Shown here: positions 1 through 7,188 of the stretch, one piece after another
How the letters are laid out: each line of letters opens with the position of its first letter
Position numbering within the stretch: the first letter of the stretch is position 1
NCBI GenBank assembly: GCA_023431385.1
Contig: JAEYWA010000034.1
Location: 1 to 14,131 of the forward strand
Length of the DNA: 14,131 nucleotides
Source of the DNA: Bacillota bacterium
GTDB lineage: Bacteria; Bacillota; Clostridia; Acetivibrionales; DSM-1351
Reading direction: 5' to 3'
Position numbers and translations under genes: made by a program
The notes under the pieces: generated by a model
The model's input: only the letters and a program-made list of their open reading frames with translations
Told to the model about the DNA's origin: nothing
Databases searched by the model: none

Positions 1-114
1 CGTACATGGAAACCTAATGTAAGAAAAATAAAGATAATTGATAATGGCACACCAAAATCAATTAACATATGCACAAGGTGTCTTCGTTCAAACAAAGTTA
101 CCAGAGCTATCTAA
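1..114 (+). CDS. rpmB: 50S ribosomal protein L28, C-terminal part (left-truncated)
   Basis: Reading frame 1 is open from the first base to a TAA at 112-114 and encodes the last 37 residues of large-subunit ribosomal protein L28. It begins RTWKPNVRK and ends CTRCLRSNKVTRAI, the conserved L28 C-terminus, including its CxxC pair. L28 is about 60 residues long, so roughly 25 N-terminal residues lie outside the window. The protein is a structural component of the 50S subunit. A strong terminator follows within 20 bases, so this is the end of its transcript. An overlapping open frame from position 38 is in a different phase and is not a gene. Confidence 0.95.
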   Translation, partial: RTWKPNVRKIKIIDNGTPKSINICTRCLRSNKVTRAI

Positions 115-132
115 TTTGATTACGTTATTATT

Positions 133-168
133 AAAAATAAAAAAGCGTCCTAACGCTTTTTTATTTTT
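133..168 (+). terminator. Rho-independent terminator of rpmB
   Basis: A perfect 16-bp inverted repeat (left arm 133-148, right arm 153-168) with the 4-base loop ccta has a GCGT/ACGC core extended by A/T pairs. It is followed by a long T-rich run up to about position 185. It begins 18 bases after the rpmB stop codon. Confidence 0.93.
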
Positions 169-519
169 ATCTTTATTTTTTCTTTATATATCTCAAATTT
201 TACAGCTTAAAGCCTCATCTATACAGACTGGAAAAGCTCTTATTTTTCATCAGTAATAAATCAACCAATTCTAAACACCTTTTTTAATATGCTACCGAAA
301 AATTTTGGCATTTTAACAACTACTATCTTCATTATTACACTCCCCCCACAATGCTCCTTACTATTTATCATATTCCCCGAATTTAAATTTCGTGTATAAT
401 ATTAGAAAATCTTTTTCTCAAAACTGTCTAATTTCGTTACAAGCTGAATAAATATATAGTACAAGTATCTTTTCAAATTCGCTTGTATACGTGCCTATAG
501 GCTAAGATGGGAGATTCGA
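169..519. other. AT-rich intergenic region, 351 nt
   Basis: No convincing coding frame or RNA gene was seen. It holds the tail of the rpmB terminator T-run, a possible -10 box at 395-400, a 10-base palindrome GCCTATAGGC at 493-502 and the ribosome binding site (GGAG, 510-513) of the next gene. Confidence 0.6.
395..400 (+). promoter_or_regulatory. Possible -10 element for the PsbP-like gene
   Basis: A perfect TATAAT lies 119 bases before the start codon at 520. No good -35 match is present at 16-18 bases upstream, so this is a weak call. A second candidate, TATAGT at 455-460, also lacks a good -35 box. Confidence 0.3.
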
Positions 520-1200
520 ATGAACGTCATAATCATTTCAAACTATAAAAGAAAGTTAGTTATTTTTAGTGCTATAATTTTATTATGGATATTATTTTTT
601 ATTGGAGCAGAACTTCTATATGATAATACTATACAGTACACTATAAGTATTAATAGTAGTATATCTCTGTCCTATCCCTCGAAAATGAACATCAAAAATA
701 TTTATTCAAAATACAGTGATTCTTCACCATACATTCAGGCGAGTAACAATAATTATAAAAACTTTGTTGAATTCAAGTCTGTTGAAGAGGGTTTTGTATT
801 TAGCTATCCTTCCTTGTTTAAGCTTAATCAACAGAGTTTTCCGGGTAGTGAAATATTATATCATATAGATTTTCAGAACACAGATGATAAGAAATTCTAT
901 GGTTTTGTTCAAGTCTGGCACATGCCCCAGTCCCTCGAAAGCTTTCTTGAATCCTCCAAGGAAGCTGCTATGAATGAATTTATTGATTTTGTCTCTAAAA
1001 AGATTAGAGTAAACGGCTTGGATGGCTACTTTTGGGAATATACTACCGAAAGTACGAATGAAAAATATAAAAACCTGGAGGTGTTCCTGGCTAAAGGCTC
1101 CAAGTTTTATCGAATCAGCTACTATATTCCAGAAAAGAATTATGATAAAAATGACTACAATATGTTTTGGAAAATGGTTGATTCCTTTAAGGTAATGTAA
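520..1200 (+). CDS. Membrane-anchored PsbP/MOG1-like protein, function unknown
   Basis: This is a 226-residue protein with a positively charged start (YKRK, 9-12) and one hydrophobic segment at about 13-31, so it is likely anchored in the membrane with the rest outside. There is no lipobox cysteine. Residues 85-226 resemble PsbP/MOG1-fold domains of Firmicutes: a FVFSYPSLFKL start (92-102), a central helix around 140-160, an NGLDGY.WEY strand region (165-174), a strand YRISYYIP (197-204) and an ending MVDSFKV typical of these domains. The start is supported by GGAG at 510-513, six bases upstream. It is the only complete plus-strand gene here, and its stop abuts the stop of the convergent GGDEF gene. 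The fold assignment is pattern-based inference; I do not recognise a specific function. Confidence 0.75.
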   Translation: MNVIIISNYKRKLVIFSAIILLWILFFIGAELLYDNTIQYTISINSSISLSYPSKMNIKNIYSKYSDSSPYIQASNNNYKNFVEFKSVEEGFVFSYPSLFKLNQQSFPGSEILYHIDFQNTDDKKFYGFVQVWHMPQSLESFLESSKEAAMNEFIDFVSKKIRVNGLDGYFWEYTTESTNEKYKNLEVFLAKGSKFYRISYYIPEKNYDKNDYNMFWKMVDSFKVM

Positions 1201-2892
1201 TCAGCCTTCTGTTTTGTCAGCTGTAGCAGCGATTTTAACACAGTTTCTTCCGCTCTCTTTAGCTTTGTACAAGGCATTATCCGCATCTTTTATCAGTTCC
1301 ATATGATTTGCTGAAATATCCGGGAAGCAGGAAATACCGAAGCTGGCTGTAACTGAAGCAGAAATAAGATTATCTTTTATTATGTTATTTGCTATTTTAA
1401 TGCGTAAATCCTCAACCTTTTCATATGCCTCAGAGGCAGTTGTCCTTGGAAGAATTATGACAAACTCCTCTCCGCCAAATCTGGCTATGGTATCTGTAGA
1501 TCTGAGATTGCTCTTAACAGTTTGAGCTACACTTTTCAAAACCACATCTCCAAAAAGATGACCAAATGTATCGTTAAACTTTTTAAATTTGTCTATATCA
1601 AGGATAACAAGTGTTAAATCATATCCAAGAGTTTTAGCTGCATTATACTCATCAACGAATTTCTGATGGAAGTATACCCTGTTAAATACTCCTGTAAGTC
1701 CGTCTATTGTAGCCATTTCCTGCAGATTAGCGTAAAGTTCAGCATTTTCTATGGCCATACTTATCTGCTTTCCAATCGTGACTAAAAGTCTCAGGTTGTT
1801 TTCATCAAAGGTATTAGAGTTCTTGTGTTCAATCAGAGTAACACCAAATTTTCTGGATTTGGAGCTTAAAGGTAAACATATGAAAGAACCGATTTCACGG
1901 GTTTTAATAAAATCAAAGTTATTGGGAATAACGGAATTCTCCATGACCGGTTTTTCGTTTTCCAAAATATCAAGTAAAAATCTGCAATTTATATTATCAT
2001 TTAAAACAGCTAAATCTTCCTTCTTTTGAATATTTGTAAATTGTACCTTTAGCCGGTTCTTCTTATGGTCAAGTAAAACTATTGTCGAGTAATTAACTCC
2101 CATAACTCCAATTATTACATCATTTACAAAATTTAAAAGATCATTTATATCCAGAATTGAACCAATAGCTTCACTTATCTGCTGAAGTGTATAGAATTCG
2201 GCAATACTTGAAGTTAATCGACGATTTGTTTCTTCAAGCTTTTGATTTGTTTCCATTAACTTGTCGTATTGATTCTTAGCCTCGTTCTGAGTCACCTCAA
2301 GTTGTTCGTGCTTTTCTCCAAGTTCAATAACCAGCCTAGCATTCTCCATTTCACGTGTGACATTGTTGGTATATACAGAAGAACTCATTTTTATTATTGA
2401 AAAAAGTATAAAATATGCAAAGAACATTAAAAATAAATTATATATCAGCAGGCGGGGGGAAGGATTGTTGTCTATCAGTATGAAATCTACAAACAAATAT
2501 CCGAACTTAATAACTGCACTAAAGGATAATAGCATGTATCCTGCCTTTTCACCTTTATGTAAACTTAAAAAAATCAACGGAATCAATAGAATGGCAGAAT
2601 CTACACCTACGTACATATTCAATGTTAAAACCGACAGAATACTTACTTCACAATATCTAAAAATAACGAATATTTTGTCTGTGTATCTGGACAAACTATT
2701 AGTCGTTATTGTTTTAATTACATTAAATATAAAAAAAATAATAATTGATACATTCAACATTAGTCCCTGCTTAATCAATATCTTCGACTCAATGTTAAAA
2801 GCCTCCCTGATAGCATAACCGGCTATCAGCAATACAATAAATACCCAACAAAGGTTAATTAAAACCCTTTCATATTTTTGTATTTTATTCAT
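1201..2892 (-). CDS. Membrane GAF-GGDEF diguanylate cyclase
   Basis: This 563-residue protein is predicted to make c-di-GMP from two GTP. Residues 11-167 contain about five or six hydrophobic segments, residues 180-228 look like a coiled coil (repeated ETNQKLEETNRRL), 232-385 form a GAF-type sensor domain, and 390-555 a GGDEF domain. The active-site signature is intact: GGEEF at 473-477, metal-binding LDIDKFK (431-437), and NDTFGHLFGD. An RxxD product-inhibition site (RSTD, 464-467) lies exactly five residues before GGEEF, so feedback inhibition is likely. The start has a strong GGAGG four bases upstream. It is the last gene of the operon, 27 nt after the FtsA-like gene, and shares GAF-based architecture with the HD-GYP protein at the operon's head. 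No hairpin terminator follows its stop. The GAF ligand cannot be told from sequence. Confidence 0.92.
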   Translation of the reverse strand: MNKIQKYERVLINLCWVFIVLLIAGYAIREAFNIESKILIKQGLMLNVSIIIFFIFNVIKTITTNSLSRYTDKIFVIFRYCEVSILSVLTLNMYVGVDSAILLIPLIFLSLHKGEKAGYMLLSFSAVIKFGYLFVDFILIDNNPSPRLLIYNLFLMFFAYFILFSIIKMSSSVYTNNVTREMENARLVIELGEKHEQLEVTQNEAKNQYDKLMETNQKLEETNRRLTSSIAEFYTLQQISEAIGSILDINDLLNFVNDVIIGVMGVNYSTIVLLDHKKNRLKVQFTNIQKKEDLAVLNDNINCRFLLDILENEKPVMENSVIPNNFDFIKTREIGSFICLPLSSKSRKFGVTLIEHKNSNTFDENNLRLLVTIGKQISMAIENAELYANLQEMATIDGLTGVFNRVYFHQKFVDEYNAAKTLGYDLTLVILDIDKFKKFNDTFGHLFGDVVLKSVAQTVKSNLRSTDTIARFGGEEFVIILPRTTASEAYEKVEDLRIKIANNIIKDNLISASVTASFGISCFPDISANHMELIKDADNALYKAKESGRNCVKIAATADKTEG

Positions 2893-2919
2893 AGTTCCTC
2901 CACGTCCAGCAATATATTT

Positions 2920-5028
2920 TTAAGTTCTGAACTTCTCCCAATATATCTCTATCTCATCGCCAGATACTATGTTGTCTGTAAAATTCGCTACTCTGCCGTT
3001 TAGTTTTAATACTATATTTCCTTTAGGTGAAGTTAAATCAAAATCTATATAACTAAACACATCGACAAAAATGTATTGTTTTTTATCATCCAGTTTGATT
3101 TTGTCACCGTTTACAGTTATAATAAACCCCTTGTCTCCACTATGGGCTACTACACCAGCTTGATTTAAAACTGAGTCGCTAGATGATTGTAAGCATGCTT
3201 GAGCGATGTTATCTGTCTGACTATCTTGATTCCCTTCTTTCTCCCGAACAGTTACCCTATCATTTTCTTCAAGCATATATTCCTCGTCCTTAGGCTCACC
3301 ATTTACTAACAAAAGCCCGTCATCCAATTTCAGGTTGAATTCAGCAGCAAGTTGACCAAGCTTAATTATTTCATTAAGAGTTATATCATCCCCATTATTA
3401 ATTTCTGCTTCAGAATTCCCTACTTCCCCATTAACAATTACCTTTGGAACCAGCCTCAAAACATCACCATTTAGGCTTATTGTAAATCCAGTTGGGTTAA
3501 TGGCATAGTCGCTTATTCTCTTAACTGCATTCTTTCCGTTGATTGCCGGTTTTACAACGATATTATCTCCGACAGATATGATCGAATCAAGGCTGGCAGG
3601 TGAATTATTTACGGATATTTCTGCAGCAATGCCATGTTCTCCTTTAACAAACATCGGATTCCCGTTAATAGTAAATTTTAATGATTTACCTGTTCTTCCA
3701 ATCAGCTTGTCCGGATTAAAACCAATCAATATTAAAGCATCTGCAACTGTAAGCTTTTTAGAATTTAACAGCTGAATCTTTTCTCCATTAACTGTTACTG
3801 ATAAGAAGTCCTGTCCCTTTTTTGAATGAGCCATCATAGCTATTCCAAAAGGAGTAATGGATTCTGGCCCTGACAACTTTTTCAGCTTGGTTTTAATATT
3901 GGGAATGACGTCTCGTCCTCGCACAGCAACTCTATCAGAATTGATGCCCAATCTGTTTGCTATCTTTTCTGTAAGCCCAGGAATCTGACTTCCTCCGCCT
4001 ATTAAAAATACAGCATTTGGAGCCTTTTGATTATAATCCAGAATTTTATCAGCAATACTGTTTGCCAGTAATTCAATAGCAGGCTCGAGAACCTCCAGAG
4101 CTTGTGCTCTATTAATTTGGTGTTTCTTTCCTAAAATATCAGAATATTTTATTACGTCTGATTTTGAGGATATAGATATTTTTATTTTTTCAGCAGTGTT
4201 GAAATCCACAAGGTATTCTTGTGCAATTCTTTCTGTTATCTCATCTCCGGCTGTCGGTACCATACCATAAGCAACTACAGACCCGTCCTTGGTTATGGCA
4301 ATATCGGAAGTTCCGGCGCCTATATCTACCAAAACCAAGTTTAGCAGTCTGAGGTCCTTTGGTATTGTTACAGTTAAAGCAGCTATAGGCTCAAGAGTAA
4401 GACCTGCCACCTGCAAGCCTACCCTGTTCATAACTGTATATAGACTGTCTACTACAACATGCGGTAAAAAGGTAGCCAAGACCTCAACACCTATTTTCTT
4501 GCCTTTATGCCCTAACAGAGAAGATATAACATAACCGTTTAGAAAGTAATTTACAACACTATAGCCTACACAATAAAACGGAACCTTCTCCTCATTGGAG
4601 AGCTCATTGTCCAACTGTATCTGAGCGTTCTGGATGGCGTCAACCTCCATACTACCGACTATATCTGCTGTTATTTCCCTTCCCTGCTCAATTTCATATT
4701 CAAGCTTTGTTTGACTGGTCTTTAATACTCTTCCAGCCGCAGCGATGGCAACCTTTGTCAAGGGCAGCCCAAGTACAGCCTCTAGCCTGTCTTTTACTTC
4801 TCTGACAACTTCGGCAACTTTATTTATGTCATGAATCTGTCCGTCAAGCATCGCACGGCTTTTATGCTCATATACTTCTGCTGCGATTACTTTAAAAATT
4901 TCCCTTTCATAGTACCCGACAATACCCACTACAGTCCTTGTTCCTATGTCCAGTGCAAATATCAGTTCTTCCGGGTTATAATTATCTTTATTTTCTTCCA
5001 GCTTTGCTGTCTTTGGTTTACTAGGCAT
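2920..5028 (-). CDS. FtsA-like actin-fold ATPase with long beta-grasp-like C-terminal region
   Basis: This is a 702-residue protein. Residues about 22-400 form an FtsA/PilM/MreB-type actin-fold ATPase: phosphate-1 loop ALDIGTRTVVG (25-35), an SHS2-like insertion (about 90-190), phosphate-2 loop VDIGAGTSD (234-242), and adenosine motif LIGGGSQIPG (342-351). FtsA proteins are usually about 400-440 residues and end in an amphipathic membrane-targeting helix. Here there are instead about 300 extra residues (408-702) made of repeated strand-NG-turn units (VTVNGEKI, FTINGNPM, VIVNGEVG, LLVNGEPK, ITVNGDKI, LKLNGRVA) and repeated GD-x-I/V elements, resembling three tandem ThiS/MoaD-like beta-grasp domains, with a low-complexity linker at about 598-632. 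It ends in YWEKFRT, with no obvious membrane helix. It lies 26 nt after nth. Similar long FtsA-related proteins are known in Clostridia; a role in division or cell-envelope assembly is inference. It should not be assumed to be the canonical ftsA, because no ftsZ or ftsQ lies nearby. Confidence 0.85.
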   Translation of the reverse strand: MPSKPKTAKLEENKDNYNPEELIFALDIGTRTVVGIVGYYEREIFKVIAAEVYEHKSRAMLDGQIHDINKVAEVVREVKDRLEAVLGLPLTKVAIAAAGRVLKTSQTKLEYEIEQGREITADIVGSMEVDAIQNAQIQLDNELSNEEKVPFYCVGYSVVNYFLNGYVISSLLGHKGKKIGVEVLATFLPHVVVDSLYTVMNRVGLQVAGLTLEPIAALTVTIPKDLRLLNLVLVDIGAGTSDIAITKDGSVVAYGMVPTAGDEITERIAQEYLVDFNTAEKIKISISSKSDVIKYSDILGKKHQINRAQALEVLEPAIELLANSIADKILDYNQKAPNAVFLIGGGSQIPGLTEKIANRLGINSDRVAVRGRDVIPNIKTKLKKLSGPESITPFGIAMMAHSKKGQDFLSVTVNGEKIQLLNSKKLTVADALILIGFNPDKLIGRTGKSLKFTINGNPMFVKGEHGIAAEISVNNSPASLDSIISVGDNIVVKPAINGKNAVKRISDYAINPTGFTISLNGDVLRLVPKVIVNGEVGNSEAEINNGDDITLNEIIKLGQLAAEFNLKLDDGLLLVNGEPKDEEYMLEENDRVTVREKEGNQDSQTDNIAQACLQSSSDSVLNQAGVVAHSGDKGFIITVNGDKIKLDDKKQYIFVDVFSYIDFDLTSPKGNIVLKLNGRVANFTDNIVSGDEIEIYWEKFRT

Positions 5029-5054
5029 TTACCATCCCCACTTTAATAGTAGTT

Positions 5055-5693
5055 TTAACCCTTAATCTTTTTATAGTGATCACATAAGCTGTTTATTTTA
5101 CAATTTTCACAGTCAGGTTTTCTGGCGTTACAAACTTCTCTCCCATGAAAAACAAGCCTGTGACAAAAATCAGCCCATCTTTCCTTTGGTACAATTTTCT
5201 GCAAATCATATTCTATCTTTTCAGGATCTTCATTTTTAGTTAGCCCTATATGGTTTGATAGCCTTTTTGCATGTGTATCGACCACTACTCCCTGAATACC
5301 ATATATCTCATAAAGTACAAGATTTGCAGTTTTTCTTCCCACACCAGGCAGTTGCAGCAACTCCTCCATACTGTCAGGGATTTTGCTGTCATACTTTTCA
5401 ACAAGTTGCTTACAGCAGGCTATAATGTTTTTTGCTTTGTTTCTGTAGAAGCCGGTTGATCTAATATCCTGTTCAAGTTCAGAAATATCCGCATTTGCAA
5501 AATCCTCAGCGGTCTGATATTTCTTATATAAATCCTTTGCAACCATGTTAACTCGTGCATCAGTACACTGCGCAGCCAGCTGAGTCGAGATCAACAGCTG
5601 TAACGGAGTATGATATTCAAGTGAGCACTCAGCATTTGGATAGAGTTCATCTAACACTCTCAATATTTCAACGACCCTTTGTTTTTTATTCAT
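5055..5693 (-). CDS. nth: Endonuclease III (DNA glycosylase/AP lyase)
   Basis: This 212-residue base-excision-repair enzyme removes oxidised pyrimidines and nicks the abasic site. All key features are present: helix-hairpin-helix LPGVGRKTANLVL (115-127) with catalytic lysine K121, catalytic aspartate D139 in VVVDTHAKRL, and a C-terminal [4Fe-4S] cluster with spacing C-x6-C-x2-C-x5-C (C188, C195, C198, C204). The frame is open upstream to 5897, but the start at 5693 gives MNKKQRVVEIL, the family's normal N-terminus and length (E. coli Nth is 211 residues). It also has a GGGAG ribosome binding site at the right distance. With this start the gene overlaps the last 8 nt of glgA, implying translational coupling. 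It belongs to the operon by position; the repair function has no obvious link to its neighbours. Confidence 0.95.
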   Translation of the reverse strand: MNKKQRVVEILRVLDELYPNAECSLEYHTPLQLLISTQLAAQCTDARVNMVAKDLYKKYQTAEDFANADISELEQDIRSTGFYRNKAKNIIACCKQLVEKYDSKIPDSMEELLQLPGVGRKTANLVLYEIYGIQGVVVDTHAKRLSNHIGLTKNEDPEKIEYDLQKIVPKERWADFCHRLVFHGREVCNARKPDCENCKINSLCDHYKKIKG

Positions 5694-7167
5694 GAGGTAC
5701 TCCCACTTTCGCCCGGTCAATAGCAAGCTGATACAGTTCAAGGTAAGCCCTGCTTGGTTTTTTCCAGGAAAATTCACTTTCAAGAGCCCGATTAACCAGT
5801 TCTCTCCAAACAACAGGTTCATTCTTATAGACGTTAACTGCTCTTTGCAGTGTTTTCCTGAATGCAGTAACGCTAAACTCCTCAAAAGAAAAGCCATTAC
5901 CCTCTATATTATCCGCATCATAATCTATAATTGTTTCAGCAAGACCTCCTGTAGCTCTGACAACAGGTATAGTACCATACCTCAAGCTTATTATCTGCCC
6001 GAGGCCGCAAGGCTCAAACCTGGATGGCATAAGAAACATATCGCAGGCTGAATAAATTCTTTTAGCCAGGTTGGTGTTGAACTCAAAAACTGCTGAGACA
6101 TTATCAGGATACTTCCTTTGTAAACGGGCAAATATCTTATGATAATACTCGTCACCCAAGCCAAGAACAGCCAGCTGTACATCTTCCTTCTCAATAAATT
6201 CCTCAATACAACCTGTTAACAATTCCAAGCCCTTCTGACCCGTCAGCCTGGTTACTACTCCCATTAATGGAGCTGAACTTTCTTTAAGGGACAATTCCTT
6301 CTGTATAGCTTTTTTATTTTCTCTTTTCAGTTCAGCACTATCTTTATTGTAGTTAACATATAGGCACTTATCCTGTTCGGGATTGAATTCTTCATAGGAT
6401 ATACCGTTTACTATTCCAAATAGGTCTTTTTGTCTTTTAACCAATACCCCTTCCATTCTTTCTCCATAAGCAGAGGTTAAAATTTCCTCGGCATACTGTT
6501 TACTGACGGTATTGATTATGTCAGCATAAACAAGTCCGCATTTCATAAAGCTGAACATACCATAAAATTCGGCTTTGTCAGGGATAAAATATTCAGTATC
6601 CAGATTTAAAAATTCATTTACTTCAGTTCCAAAATTTCCCTGGTATTCAAGATTATGAATGGTATATATTGTGGCAATATTACTATATAATTCCTGTTTA
6701 CAGTACTTTTCCTTCAATAGCAGGCAAATTGGGCCGGTATGCCAATCATTACAATGAATGATGTCAGGTATAAAATCAACATACTTAAGCATTTCCAGTG
6801 AAGCCTTACACATTAATATAAATCGCTGAGCATCATCATTGTAACAGTAGATGCCTTCTCTATTAAAATAATGATGATTCTCTATAAAATAAATAGGTAT
6901 GGATTCTTGTTCAAAACTTTCGATACTTCCTTTCTTAATTATGCAGGTTTCTTTCTTGTTTCCCATCTCCACAGGGAAATCACAAAGGTAATCCATTTCA
7001 TAATTAATAAAACCATATCGTGGCATTACAATCCTTACATCATGTCCGAGCAGTGCTAATTCTTTTGGTAGCGAGCCTGCCACATCAGCCAAACCTCCGG
7101 TTTTGGCAAAAGGGTCAACCTCTGCCGAAACAAAAAGAACTTTAAGTTTTTTATGTTCAAATTTCAC
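5686..7167 (-). CDS. glgA: Glycogen synthase (ADP-glucose type, GT5)
   Basis: This 493-residue GT-B-fold enzyme extends alpha-1,4-glucan using ADP-glucose in the cytoplasm. The N-terminal domain starts LKVLFVSAEVDPFAKTGGLADV, with the KTGGLADV nucleotide-sugar loop at 22-29, and carries HCNDWHTG (138-145). The C-terminal domain has TRLTGQKGLELL (306-317), SRFEPCGLGQ (382-391) with the catalytic glutamate E385, and TGGLAETI (406-413). Length matches bacterial GlgA (about 480). Translation starts at GTG (7165-7167), preceded by GGGAGG seven bases upstream; no better ATG lies before the conserved region. It follows the HD-GYP gene by 21 nt. Other glycogen genes (glgC, glgD, glgB, glgP) are not in the window, so glgA is separated from them or they lie elsewhere. 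Confidence 0.96.
   Translation of the reverse strand: MKFEHKKLKVLFVSAEVDPFAKTGGLADVAGSLPKELALLGHDVRIVMPRYGFINYEMDYLCDFPVEMGNKKETCIIKKGSIESFEQESIPIYFIENHHYFNREGIYCYNDDAQRFILMCKASLEMLKYVDFIPDIIHCNDWHTGPICLLLKEKYCKQELYSNIATIYTIHNLEYQGNFGTEVNEFLNLDTEYFIPDKAEFYGMFSFMKCGLVYADIINTVSKQYAEEILTSAYGERMEGVLVKRQKDLFGIVNGISYEEFNPEQDKCLYVNYNKDSAELKRENKKAIQKELSLKESSAPLMGVVTRLTGQKGLELLTGCIEEFIEKEDVQLAVLGLGDEYYHKIFARLQRKYPDNVSAVFEFNTNLAKRIYSACDMFLMPSRFEPCGLGQIISLRYGTIPVVRATGGLAETIIDYDADNIEGNGFSFEEFSVTAFRKTLQRAVNVYKNEPVVWRELVNRALESEFSWKKPSRAYLELYQLAIDRAKVGVPHE
5700..5704 (-). promoter_or_regulatory. Ribosome binding site that fixes the nth start
   Basis: GGGAG on the minus strand lies 6 nt before the ATG at 5691-5693, inside the 3' end of glgA. 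It supports the short nth start over the 68-residue-longer open frame. Confidence 0.7.
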
Positions 7168-7174
7168 ACAGTTA

Positions 7175-7180
7175 CCTCCC
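7175..7180 (-). promoter_or_regulatory. Ribosome binding site for the GTG start of glgA
   Basis: GGGAGG on the minus strand lies seven bases before the GTG at 7165-7167, within the 21-nt gap after the HD-GYP gene. Confidence 0.75.
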
Positions 7181-7188
7181 AGCTGTCC

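Noticed and set aside
38..256. 72-residue open frame on the plus strand
   Set aside because: It overlaps rpmB out of frame and translates through its terminator hairpin.
2357..2818. 153-residue plus-strand open frame opposite the GGDEF gene
   Set aside because: It is the antisense shadow of the membrane-segment coding region; the minus-strand protein has clear domains and a ribosome binding site.
5694..5897. 68-residue N-terminal extension of endonuclease III
   Set aside because: It lies wholly inside glgA in another frame, has no similarity to the Nth N-terminus, and the start at 5693 has a ribosome binding site and gives the family's normal length.
5692..6051. 119-residue plus-strand open frame opposite glgA
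   Set aside because: It is antisense to the conserved GlgA C-terminal domain and shows no recognisable motif.
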